Source of the DNA: an uncultured Alphaproteobacteria bacterium
GTDB lineage: Bacteria; Pseudomonadota; Alphaproteobacteria; Caulobacterales; Caulobacteraceae
Direction: 5' to 3'
Length of the DNA: 64,000 nucleotides
Assembly: GCA_903822175.1 (NCBI GenBank)
Contig: CAIJOB010000030.1
Span: 62,001-126,000 of the forward strand
The notes under the pieces are model-generated. The model had not been told where the DNA came from and made no database searches. It was given only the letters and a program-made list of their open reading frames with translations. Position 1 is the stretch's first letter. The number at the start of each line of letters is the position of its first letter. A program made the translations under genes and the position numbers. Shown piece after piece: positions 53,746 to 61,340 of the stretch.

Positions 53746-53780
53746 GTTGGTCGTCCGAGATCGACAAGTTGGCGGTGCCC

Positions 53781-53945
53781 TCAGGGCTGGTAATCGAAAC
53801 CGTCCGGCTTCTTCGCCGGGCCGCCGAATGTGTAGACCAGACCAACATAGGCCAGCCGACCGAGCTGGTGGCGAAGGTATCCGTCGACGCATGAAAACTC
53901 CGAGGGAGCCGGGGGCGGACCGGTCAAGTCCAAGGCCTTAGCCGC
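53781..53945 (-). pseudogene. C-terminal remnant of an outer-membrane-type beta-barrel protein
   Basis: On the minus strand a 54-codon frame without a start, bounded by stops at both ends, reads ALDLTGPPPAPSEFSCVDGY, then LRHQLGRLAYVGLVYTFGGP and a charged end closing DGFDYQP. The amphipathic final strand, YVGLVYTFGGP, is like the end of a small barrel or opacity-type protein. The upstream part is missing: a TAA sits just before it. It looks like the 3 prime end of a decayed gene, left between the COG4705 gene and the PepSY gene. Confidence 0.5.
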
Positions 53946-54097
53946 TTAGGACCCACTGGAAAATGGCGCCGGGTTTAGAATCTCGGTTGTTCGCGCTGGC
54001 CACCGTGACACCGGACCGGCGCGGCCATGCAGCCGCAGGTGCGGAAGCGGGCGCGCAGCGCTCCCGCTCGCGAACAGGCGCTGGGCTCTGGCCAGAC

Positions 54098-54130
54098 GGT
54101 CACCGACCGCTCACGCAGCGGTCGGTGACC
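54098..54130. terminator. Perfect 14-bp stem-loop downstream of the PepSY gene
   Basis: GGTCACCGACCGCT (54098-54111) pairs perfectly with AGCGGTCGGTGACC (54117-54130) around a 5-base loop, starting 13 bases after the minus-strand stop. There is no T-tract on either side, so it is a strong hairpin and not a textbook intrinsic terminator; it may protect the mRNA end. Confidence 0.55.
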
Positions 54131-54142
54131 CGTACAATGGCC

Positions 54143-54505
54143 CTAGTGCTTGGCTTCCGCGCGTTCCTGTACGGCTTCCTTGGCCTCCTTGACTGGGCTC
54201 TCGGCGCCGTTCTCCAGAACCTTGCCGTTCATGGCGTCGATGCCGACCTCAATGGTCCTGCCGTGGCTCTTGATGTCGAAGGAATAGCGCAGCCCTGACC
54301 CGCCGCCCTCCTTCTCCAACTCCTGGTCGACGATCTTTCCGGGGCGCGCCTTCAACGCCATCATGCGAGCGTCGGCGAGGGTGATCTTCGCTTGGCCCGC
54401 CAGTTCATGGCCATGGAACTTGGCGTCGGTCGCGGTGGGTGCGGCGCTGGCCGCGCCGGCGAGCAGTGCGCCGGTCACGATCATCGGAAGAATGAGGCGT
54501 TTCAT
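54143..54505 (-). CDS. Secreted PepSY-domain protein
   Basis: A 120-residue exported protein from ATG 54505. Signal peptide MKRLILPMIVTGALLAGAASA; the mature PepSY domain has KITLADARMMALKARPGKIV, DQELEKEGGGSGLRYSFDIK and EVGIDAMNGKVLENGAES, the usual sequence of helix, strand and DxxxGxV turn. PepSY domains in small periplasmic proteins often bind or inhibit proteases or sense envelope state. Divergent from the DUF3617 gene across about 310 bases. An upstream extension of the frame to 54619 lacks signal character. Confidence 0.88.
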   Translation of the reverse strand: MKRLILPMIVTGALLAGAASAAPTATDAKFHGHELAGQAKITLADARMMALKARPGKIVDQELEKEGGGSGLRYSFDIKSHGRTIEVGIDAMNGKVLENGAESPVKEAKEAVQERAEAKH

Positions 54506-54814
54506 TGGGGTCGTCCTTTTTCGGGAGTCGATGTTCTCGCAAGCTGAAGCGCCGCCACTATGTTCCTTTCGCGCTAGAATGAGGCGCAGCGCTGCCATGG
54601 GATGGCGTGGCAAGCGCAACGGAGCCCGCGCGGCTCAATCTAGAGCCCCACTGAACGGCCTTTCGGATGGTCGCTATCCGCCGCCGAGCCGGGACGTTTG
54701 CTTCGGGGCGCAGGGCGTAAGGCAGGTTTCGACCCACAGCGGAATTTCACCTCAAGGACATGGCGCCCAACGGAAATCGGTTATCTTCTGCCGGGCGTGG
54801 CGCCGGAGATATCG
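54506..54814. other. Divergent intergenic region between the PepSY and DUF3617 genes
   Basis: About 309 bases. On the minus strand GGAACATAG with GCTT 17 bases on resembles, with mismatch, the GGAAC-N16-17-GTT element of the alphaproteobacterial general stress sigma factor EcfG. No frame with coding character is seen. Both flanking genes encode small exported proteins, so shared envelope-stress control is possible but unproven. Confidence 0.3.
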
Positions 54815-55279
54815 ATGAATATCGTTCGTTCATGGCGGGCTGGACTGCTCATGCTCCTCGCCATTGGACAAAGCTCGGGCGCCCTCGCGGCGGATGCGCA
54901 GCCGCTCCCTGGGTACTGGGAGCTCGTTAACACGTGGATATTCGTCATCCACTTCAAGACCGTCGACCGAAAATGCTTCACGGCCGCCGATGTCGCGGGC
55001 GTCCTTCAGGGGCCAAGCAATTCTCACTACGCCTGCACTTACCCCCATCGCGAGGTTGGCGACGGAAAGCTTTCGCTGAGTGGGACCTGCATTGAGAAAC
55101 ACGGTCAGGTCGCCGAGATCACGGCCGAGGGAACCTATGGGCCCACGGCCTTCAAACTTTCGGCGCGCCTGCGCACCCGCATCGCGGGTGTCCCGCTTGC
55201 AGGCAGCGGTGCGACTGACGCCCATCGGCTGAGCGAGACCTGTCCTCAGCCCGACGCAAAGACCCAGTCGCCTCGCTGA
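54815..55279 (+). CDS. Secreted DUF3617 family protein
   Basis: A 154-residue protein from ATG 54815 with CGGAG 7 bases before. Signal peptide to about residue 26 (LLMLLAIGQSSGALAA). The mature part has the DUF3617 order: LPGYWELVNTW near the start, CFTAADVAGVL, HYACTYPHREVGDGKLSLSG, then GTC and TYGPTAFKLSARL, and a final S-E-T-C. Four cysteines are spaced as expected for two disulfides. The role of DUF3617 proteins is unknown. It converges on the GT39 gene. Confidence 0.78.
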   Translation: MNIVRSWRAGLLMLLAIGQSSGALAADAQPLPGYWELVNTWIFVIHFKTVDRKCFTAADVAGVLQGPSNSHYACTYPHREVGDGKLSLSGTCIEKHGQVAEITAEGTYGPTAFKLSARLRTRIAGVPLAGSGATDAHRLSETCPQPDAKTQSPR

Positions 55280-55292
55280 ACCTGAACGCCGC

Positions 55293-56921
55293 TTAGCGGC
55301 GGTCCAGCGCCATCCATTGCGCCCGCGCAATGGTGCCGCGGCGGCCGACTTGGGAGCAGGCAGCCTTCAGTCGGCGACCTGCGAACAGGTGAAGTTCCAA
55401 CTCTCGGCGGCCTTCACGCCCGAACCTGGCGACCTGCAAGGGCTCGATGTGTTCAAAGCATCTTCCAATTCGGCCCAGGCCCCCGACGAGATCTTCCGGC
55501 TTCACGACAATCACGGCGTCCCGGCCGACCAGCGACGCGGTCGGATAGATGTCGGCAAAGCCGCGCGGATCATCGGACAAGACCACTATGGTCGTTGGGT
55601 CGCCGAGCATCTGGAGGACGCGCCCGCCTTCATTCCATTTCATCGCCACGGCGAATGCGCCTGGCTCTGACACCAAGTCCACGACACTGGCCGCCGGGTC
55701 CGAGAGTTGCCAATCCACCAACTCCACGGTCGGATCACCCTTGGCGAACGTCCGCGGCCACGTCGCTCCGACCCAGCCGGTCGCAGCACAACTGACGACA
55801 AGGCCCCACAACAACAGAAGCGCCGCGAGGGACGCCACCGCCCACGTACGCGGCCACTTGCGGTGATCGGCGGCCCTCGCCAACCCGGCGCCCATGACGG
55901 GCATGAGAAACAACCATGCGGCCATCGACCAGTGCGGCAAACCCGCCTGCCCCCAGATCGGTGTCAGCGTGAAGAGCGCCACTCCGGGAAGACTCAACAT
56001 GACGCAAAGCCAGCGACGAGTGTCCGCAGGCCCGGCCCGCAACGCTTCACGCCCAGCCGCCATGAGGGGCACGAAAATCCAGGGCAGGAGCAGTGCCATC
56101 TGACCGAGCAGCGCGGTCATGGCCGCCACCGGATGGAGCCCATGCGAAGGGACCGCACGCCCGCCCTGGAAGGCGAACGACGCCCAATCATGCTGGGCGT
56201 TCCAGACGATAACGGGAGACACCACCAAGGCGGCAGCCAGTGCGGCGAGATAGGGTTCTGGCCTTCGAAGCCAGGCTCGCCCGATCGGAGTACTCATCAG
56301 GAATCCGGCGACCCCGAGGCCGAAAATCGCCGCCTGATACTTCGACAGGCCCGCCAGTCCGATCCACAGGCCAAGGCGCAGCCACTTCCAGCGCGCCGCG
56401 CCATCGTCCAGCTCAGCGTTTTTCGCTGGGAAGATCAGTCCGATGAGCTCTCGCGCAGCCGCTAGCAGACAAAAGATGAGCGGACCGTCCGGCAGGACCC
56501 AGGATGATGCAGCCACGGTGAAGAACGCGGCCAGGGAGAGGCTCAAGAGCGCCCACAATCCGGCTCTTTCGCCGAACAACCGACGCGTGAGATCGAACAG
56601 CAGCCAGGAACTGCCGACGAAGAGCATGACGAACGGAAGCCGGGCCAGGCGGCCATAGCCAAGCAGGGGCCCAAAGGCGTGAACCAGCCAGATATGAAGC
56701 GGCGGATGGTCGAAGTAGGACAGTTGCAGATGTCGGGCGATCGCGAGCGTGTAGGCCTCATCGACACCCAGCCCGACCAGCGCGCAGGACAGCAGGCGCA
56801 GGATCGTGAAGACAACAATCAGACCGATCGCGGCTTGAGGACCTGAGATCGACTGAGAGCCGAAGGTGAGAGCTCGCCGCACGACTTTGGGACGTGACAC
56901 CAGGGTTTCGATGCGGCTCAC
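55293..56921 (-). CDS. GT39 (ArnT/PMT-like) membrane glycosyltransferase
   Basis: A 542-residue GT-C enzyme with about eleven membrane helices. The catalytic first periplasmic loop has LVGLGVDEAYTLAIARHLQL (the D-E motif) and YFDHPPLHIWLVHAFGP, a frequent feature of the ArnT/dolichyl-P-mannose-like group. A soluble C-terminal domain starts near residue 410 and includes FAVAMKWNEGGRVL. It would transfer a sugar from a polyprenyl-phosphate donor to a lipid or protein in the periplasm. Codon usage has somewhat more A/T at third positions than the lipid A cluster. It sits next to a lipid A-type phosphatase paralogue, supporting an envelope glycolipid substrate. Confidence 0.85.
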   Translation of the reverse strand: MSRIETLVSRPKVVRRALTFGSQSISGPQAAIGLIVVFTILRLLSCALVGLGVDEAYTLAIARHLQLSYFDHPPLHIWLVHAFGPLLGYGRLARLPFVMLFVGSSWLLFDLTRRLFGERAGLWALLSLSLAAFFTVAASSWVLPDGPLIFCLLAAARELIGLIFPAKNAELDDGAARWKWLRLGLWIGLAGLSKYQAAIFGLGVAGFLMSTPIGRAWLRRPEPYLAALAAALVVSPVIVWNAQHDWASFAFQGGRAVPSHGLHPVAAMTALLGQMALLLPWIFVPLMAAGREALRAGPADTRRWLCVMLSLPGVALFTLTPIWGQAGLPHWSMAAWLFLMPVMGAGLARAADHRKWPRTWAVASLAALLLLWGLVVSCAATGWVGATWPRTFAKGDPTVELVDWQLSDPAASVVDLVSEPGAFAVAMKWNEGGRVLQMLGDPTTIVVLSDDPRGFADIYPTASLVGRDAVIVVKPEDLVGGLGRIGRCFEHIEPLQVARFGREGRRELELHLFAGRRLKAACSQVGRRGTIARAQWMALDRR

Positions 56922-57092
56922 CTGCGCAGTTGGAACATTGGATGGTTCATCCAGCGTTCGTCGGTCTTCGAACGACGACGGGCTCGACCGGGCGCCTCAA
57001 TGAAATCTGGAGCCGGAACCCGCAGGTATAGGGCGCCGGCGGCGAAACCTCGGCTCCAAAAACAATACGGACCTTAGTGGCCGGGGATGGCG

Positions 57093-57758
57093 CTATTCGC
57101 GGGGGACGAGGTTGGCGAAAGCCGAGTTCTTACGTCGCGCCTGGTAGTCGGCTTTCATCGCGAGGGCGTCGTAGGTCGGGCTCTCCACCCATTCGCTGAA
57201 GGTCTGATTTTGCTGGCGGTCCGACAAGTAGCGCTCGAACAGGTAGTCCAGGACTCCGGTGCGACTGTTCTTCAGATGGAGATATCGAAGGTCCAACTGG
57301 CGCATGGCTGTCGGAATGTCGCGGCCCATTCGGAAATGCACATAGAGCGCGCTCATCAAGCTCGCCCGATCCGCCCCTGATTTGCAGTGAACGAGGATGG
57401 GATATTCGACCGACTCGAAAAACGACTTGGCGGCGAATATCTGGTCTCGGTCTGGAATATCCCGCGAGGTCAGGGTGAAGTTCACTAGGGTCAGACCGAG
57501 CTTCGCGCAGGCGTCCTTTTCCAAAGCATGAAAACTGGCGTCAAAGCCGCCGCGCAGATTGACCACCGTGCGGATGCCGCGGCGCTTCCAGGTGCGGAGT
57601 TGATGCGGCCAGGGTTGGTTGCTGCGGACGTAATCGTTTGAAATCCAATGGGCGTTCTTGAATCCCAGTCGGAGATAGGCGTGGTCGCGCCAAAGGAAGT
57701 CGAGATAAGCCAATAGCCTGCCCCGCAACGTCTTCAGTTCAAACTTCGACACACTCAC
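57093..57758 (-). CDS. Dual-specificity/tyrosine phosphatase family protein, second copy (CtpA-like paralogue)
   Basis: A 221-residue paralogue of the phosphatase in the lipid A cluster (36610-37293). The shared core DHAYLRLGFKNAHWIS and NLRGGFDASFHALEKDAC is nearly identical, with the CX5R loop V-H-C125-K-S-G-A-D-R131-A and the same C-terminal layout (RTGVLDYLFERYLSD, SEWVESPTYDALAMKADYQA). Catalytic residues are intact, so it is expected to be active. Position near GT39, a 2OG oxygenase and ELM1 genes suggests a second phospho-lipid or phospho-sugar target. It is cytosolic. Confidence 0.87.
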   Translation of the reverse strand: MSVSKFELKTLRGRLLAYLDFLWRDHAYLRLGFKNAHWISNDYVRSNQPWPHQLRTWKRRGIRTVVNLRGGFDASFHALEKDACAKLGLTLVNFTLTSRDIPDRDQIFAAKSFFESVEYPILVHCKSGADRASLMSALYVHFRMGRDIPTAMRQLDLRYLHLKNSRTGVLDYLFERYLSDRQQNQTFSEWVESPTYDALAMKADYQARRKNSAFANLVPRE

Positions 57759-57903
57759 CTCATCTCACCTGGTCGCTTTCTAACACGGAGATTGCGCGGT
57801 TCGTGCGCGTCACCTGCGACCTGCAATCATTGAGGCGAAAGGCGCAGTGCGTCGTCCTACCAGTACGGTCCCTCGTGGGCGAAGGACCCGAGGAGCAATG
57901 TCC

Positions 57904-58521
57904 ATGTCCGGATTGAATTGGACTGCGATCGAACGCGCAGAGGCGGTTCACGTCCCGTTCGATCATGTCGCCATTTCCCAGGTGCTGGAGCCACACTGCG
58001 CAGCGGCGATCCCGGGCGAGTTTCCGACAATCCGAAATTCGGGCTCCTACTCACTTTCAGACGCACCGCCAGGTCCCGCGCTCATGGCCGTGATCGAAGA
58101 CCTGATGTCGGATCGTTTCAGATCGAACATGTCGAGGCTGTTCGCGATGGACCTGGAAGGCCGACCGGCCACGATCACCCTGAGAGGCCAATGCTCGCAG
58201 CGAGACGGCCGAATTCACGTCGACTCCAAGAGCAAGGTCCTGTCGCTGCTGATCTACCTTAACGACGGCTGGACCGGGCGGGAGGGACAACTGCGGCTTC
58301 TGGCTGACAAGGACCGCTTCGACGACGCCCCTGTAGAGATTCCGGCTCACCTCGGCTCGATGGTGGCGTTCCGGCGCAGCGACGCATCATGGCACGGACA
58401 TTCCGCCTTCGTCGGACAGCGCAGAGCCCTTCAGTTCAACTATCTCCAGAGCAGCCGTGCCTCGGTCGTAAGCCTCATGCGTCACCGCCTGTCGGCGTTC
58501 AGCAAACAACTCGTCGCCTGA
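57904..58521 (+). CDS. 2-oxoglutarate/Fe(II)-dependent oxygenase family protein
   Basis: A 205-residue protein from ATG 57904, with AGGAG 8 bases upstream; an ATG two codons earlier is possible. The double-stranded beta-helix iron triad is H105-x-D107 (GRIHVDSKSK) and the distal H164 (SDASWHGHSAF), with arginine in VGQRRALQFNYL for 2-oxoglutarate. LSLLIYLNDGWTGREGQLRL is the typical strand between them. Bacterial relatives hydroxylate proteins, lipids or small molecules. ELM1 follows after 1 base, so they are co-transcribed and likely work together. Confidence 0.85.
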   Translation: MSGLNWTAIERAEAVHVPFDHVAISQVLEPHCAAAIPGEFPTIRNSGSYSLSDAPPGPALMAVIEDLMSDRFRSNMSRLFAMDLEGRPATITLRGQCSQRDGRIHVDSKSKVLSLLIYLNDGWTGREGQLRLLADKDRFDDAPVEIPAHLGSMVAFRRSDASWHGHSAFVGQRRALQFNYLQSSRASVVSLMRHRLSAFSKQLVA

Positions 58522-58522
58522 G

Positions 58523-59503
58523 GTGCCGGCTGCCGCCGATCGGAACGACCTGCGGATCTGGCACCTGACGACGGGTGAAGCCGGCACGCGCGAACAGGCC
58601 CGCGGACTTGCGAACGCGCTGGGCCCGAACGCCGAGGAGCATATCGTAGACGTCAACCGGTTCTGGGCCTTTGGCCCGCCCAGACTCGTGGGTCTCGGGC
58701 CGCCTGCAGTCAGGTCCATTCAGGGGAAGATCGCATCGCCCTGGCCTGACGTCCTGGTCAGTTGCGGTCGGCGCAGCGCCTTGGTCGCCATGGCGATCAG
58801 CCGCCGCAACCCCGCACCCATGGTGATGGTCCACCTCCAACCGCCGGCTCACCCAAGGGCCTTCGACCTCGTGGTCGCCATGGCGCATGACGGACTCAAG
58901 GGCGACAATGTTATCCAGGTCGATACGGCGCTGCACGGCATACGACCTAAGTCGCTCGCCGCGGCGGCGGCGGCTGGTGACGCAAGGTTCGTTGGCCTGC
59001 CTCGACCGTGGACGGGCGTCCTTTTGGGCGGCGCCACGCGAAAGCGACCCTTTGGCTACGAAGACGCACTGCGTCTCGCCGATCAGCTCGACGCTCTTCG
59101 AGATCGGATCGGCGGATCGCTCTTGATCACGCCCTCTCGTCGAACCCCCGCCAATCTGGTCGCCGCGCTGGGCGCGAGATATCTGTCCGACCAGACCGTA
59201 CGCATTTGGGATGGCGACCTCCCCAACCCGTATCTCGTGATCCTGGCGATGTCGGACAACCTTGTCGTCACGAGCGACAGCGTTTCCATGATTTCCGAGG
59301 CCCTCGCGACCACGGCGCCTGTCTTCGTCTTTCAACTGCCGGGCAGCGCCAGACACCTGAGCTTCGTCAACAACCTGATCGACAGGGGTCTGGTGAGCAC
59401 CCTTGATCGTCCCGCGCACCATTGCGTCCGCCCCCCCGTCGACGCAACGGCCTTGGTGGCGGAGTCCGTTCGACAGTTGCTGTCGCGGCGCGCTCGAGGA
59501 TAG
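58523..59503 (+). CDS. ELM1 family protein (mitochondrial fission ELM1-like), GT-B fold
   Basis: A 326-residue protein from GTG, one base after the oxygenase stop. It has the ELM1 family pattern (PF06258): IWHLTTGEAGTREQARGLAN, SWPDVLVSCGRRSALVAMAI-type core (here PDVLVSCGRRSA), HLQPPAHPRAFDLVVAMAHD, SLLITPSRRTPANLVAAL and the C-terminal VTSDSVSMISEALATTAPVF that resembles a nucleotide-sugar site. Plant ELM1 recruits a dynamin; bacterial members have no proven role, and a glycosyltransferase function is inferred. Linkage to oxygenase, phosphatase and GT39 genes is unusual context. Confidence 0.85.
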   Translation: MPAAADRNDLRIWHLTTGEAGTREQARGLANALGPNAEEHIVDVNRFWAFGPPRLVGLGPPAVRSIQGKIASPWPDVLVSCGRRSALVAMAISRRNPAPMVMVHLQPPAHPRAFDLVVAMAHDGLKGDNVIQVDTALHGIRPKSLAAAAAAGDARFVGLPRPWTGVLLGGATRKRPFGYEDALRLADQLDALRDRIGGSLLITPSRRTPANLVAALGARYLSDQTVRIWDGDLPNPYLVILAMSDNLVVTSDSVSMISEALATTAPVFVFQLPGSARHLSFVNNLIDRGLVSTLDRPAHHCVRPPVDATALVAESVRQLLSRRARG

Positions 59504-59592
59504 GCGACGAATGAGGTCACGCGCACCAACGCTCCGTTAAGCTGTGGCGGCGGTAATGAGCCAGCCCGATTAGTGGCGATGGGAGAATCCCA

Positions 59593-59760
59593 ATGAGTGT
59601 CTCTGCCGTAGGCAATTCGGCTGTCGCCCCGACCCCTCTGTCCGCGCCGCCGCCGGCTGCGCCGATCCGGGACAAGGATGGCGATTTCGACAACGGCGCA
59701 CCGGACGTGAAAGCCGCCACGCCGCCAGGCGTCGGCGTCAATCTGGACACCAAAGCCTAG
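59593..59760 (+). CDS. 55-residue DxDGD-type small protein
   Basis: Starts at ATG with GGGAGAA 6 bases upstream and ends in TAG at 59758-59760. It has a Ser/Ala/Pro-rich N-terminal half, then IRDKDGDFDNGAPDVKAATP and a GVGVNLDTKA end. The DKDGDFDNG loop resembles a calcium-binding EF-hand or dockerin loop. Similar short proteins (Pro-rich lead, DxDGDxD loop, KAATPxGVG tail) occur in alphaproteobacteria without assigned function. It lies alone between ELM1 and a convergent membrane protein gene. Confidence 0.75.
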   Translation: MSVSAVGNSAVAPTPLSAPPPAAPIRDKDGDFDNGAPDVKAATPPGVGVNLDTKA

Positions 59761-59784
59761 TCCAGCTGCCTGGATAGCTTAGGC

Positions 59785-59805
59785 GGCCTGTTCCAGGATC
59801 AGGCC
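59785..59805. terminator. Short inverted repeat between convergent genes
   Basis: GGCCTG (59785-59790) and CAGGCC (59800-59805) with a 9-base loop lie between the small protein gene and the convergent membrane protein gene. A weak bidirectional terminator is possible. Confidence 0.3.
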
Positions 59806-61250
59806 TAGTGGACCGTGTGCGTCCGCTTGCGCCACGGCATCGGCGGGTCCAGCGCGGCGTAGATCAGCCCCGTGAGCGCCGCCACGTCGGTGAAGTAGAG
59901 ATAGCGGTAGTCACAGGCGATCGAGATGATGAAGAAGCTCGCCGCGAAGCCCACCGACGCGAACTGCAGCGCCGCCATCGCGATGTCCGCGCCCTGCCGC
60001 CGCCAGAGCAGCAGCAGCCCCAGCACCAGCGACAGGCCGGCGTACCAGACGTGGCTGTAGACCGGCGTGTCGAGGAACCAGCTGGCGTAGTTGTAGAGCA
60101 TCACGTCGGACTGGATGTAGCGGTGCTGCATCCCCAAGGGCGCCATCTTCTCGGCCGGCGCATCGACGCCCACATAGATCGGCAGGCACCAGTCGACGAC
60201 CGGCGGGGCGAACACCCAGCGGAAATCCTCGATCCGCACCTTGAGATAGAGCCCGGGATGCTTGAACACCAGGTCGCGCCACTGGGCGGCGAAGGCCTGG
60301 TCGCTGAGCACATTGAGGCCCGCCTGGATGGCCGGATCGCGGTCGACGAAATCCACCCGGCGCCCGGAATAGTCGGCCTTGGCCCGTGACTTGACGATGG
60401 CCGCGGCGGTCGGGTTGGCGGCGCTCAGCGCATCGACGCGGTAGGTGGGATCCAGCGCCATCGCTCCGATCACATCGAAGCTCTCGACGATCCTTAAGCC
60501 CGTGCCGAGCGCGGTGTCCTTCGGCGCCCTGGCCGGCTCCGACAGCGTGGTCTCGACCTGGCCCACGACCACCAGGGCGACCAGCGCCCCGAGCGCCCAG
60601 GTCAGCCCGCGCCGCCAGCGGCCCTTTGTCGTCGCCTGCGCGCCATCGAACGCGGCGATCCACCCCAGCGCCAGGGCTGCGAAGCCGCCGGCGATGATGC
60701 CGTTCTGGCGGACCTGGGCGCCTGCCGCCATCAGCACCAGGGCCGTGATCAGCAGCGCCCAGCGCTTGCCGCGTTCAGGCCAAACCTGTCCCGCGTAGGC
60801 GACCAGCACAAAGCCCGCCACCGCACAGTTGGCGAACATCACGTCCTTCCAGACGATGCCCTGGTAGATCATCAGCTGCGGGGTCAGCACCGCGCCCGCC
60901 GCCGCCAGCACCGCCCACCAGCTGACCTTGCCGCGCAGACCGCCCAGCGCCGCCAGCGCCCCGAAGAACAGCGCCGCGCTCACCGTCACATAGAGCGAGG
61001 TCCCCGGAATGAAGCCGTCGAAGAAGCCCAGCACCCAGGCGTACAGCGCCGGGCCCCAGGTCTCGCGGATGTGGAAATGGCCCTCATAGAGCTGCGCCAC
61101 CGAGTCGTAGGAGAGGTGCCCCGGCAGGTTCGCCCCAAGCATGACCAGCAGGCCCGCGGCGAGCACCACCCGAAAGGCGGTTCGCGCGCTGACGTTGACG
61201 TTGATCTCGATGGTGAAGCCCCCGCTTCGCCGCTTGGATTCCCCTGCCAT
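59805..61250 (-). CDS. Large polytopic membrane protein of unknown function, glycosyltransferase-like
   Basis: A 481-residue protein from ATG 61250. Ten or more membrane helices surround motifs LPGHLSYDSVAQLYEGHFHI and QLMIYQGIVWKDVMFANCAV, with a late CDYRYLYFTDVAALTGLIYA. The early D-S-V-A-Q loop after helix 1 and the K-D at a later helix are reminiscent of DUF6020/GT-C-type enzymes, but I cannot assign it. A TTG at 61322 would extend the N-terminus by 24 residues. It is divergent from the GNAT and PIG-L genes, with which it may form an exopolysaccharide or glycolipid set. Confidence 0.75.
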   Translation of the reverse strand: MAGESKRRSGGFTIEINVNVSARTAFRVVLAAGLLVMLGANLPGHLSYDSVAQLYEGHFHIRETWGPALYAWVLGFFDGFIPGTSLYVTVSAALFFGALAALGGLRGKVSWWAVLAAAGAVLTPQLMIYQGIVWKDVMFANCAVAGFVLVAYAGQVWPERGKRWALLITALVLMAAGAQVRQNGIIAGGFAALALGWIAAFDGAQATTKGRWRRGLTWALGALVALVVVGQVETTLSEPARAPKDTALGTGLRIVESFDVIGAMALDPTYRVDALSAANPTAAAIVKSRAKADYSGRRVDFVDRDPAIQAGLNVLSDQAFAAQWRDLVFKHPGLYLKVRIEDFRWVFAPPVVDWCLPIYVGVDAPAEKMAPLGMQHRYIQSDVMLYNYASWFLDTPVYSHVWYAGLSLVLGLLLLWRRQGADIAMAALQFASVGFAASFFIISIACDYRYLYFTDVAALTGLIYAALDPPMPWRKRTHTVH

Positions 61251-61340
61251 GGGCAAGTTGGTACGGTGCGCCCTCGCCGAAGAGAAGCGCAAAAAGCGCC
61301 GCAGCTTGGCGGGGTCGGCCAATCATGGTGAGTTGCCGCC

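Noticed and set aside
54540-54600. EcfG-like GGAAC element upstream of the PepSY gene
   Set aside because: The -10 GTT is replaced by GCTT; kept only as a remark in the intergenic entry.
58499-59422. A 307-codon minus-strand frame
   Set aside because: Antisense to the ELM1 family gene, which is coupled to the oxygenase and has family motifs.
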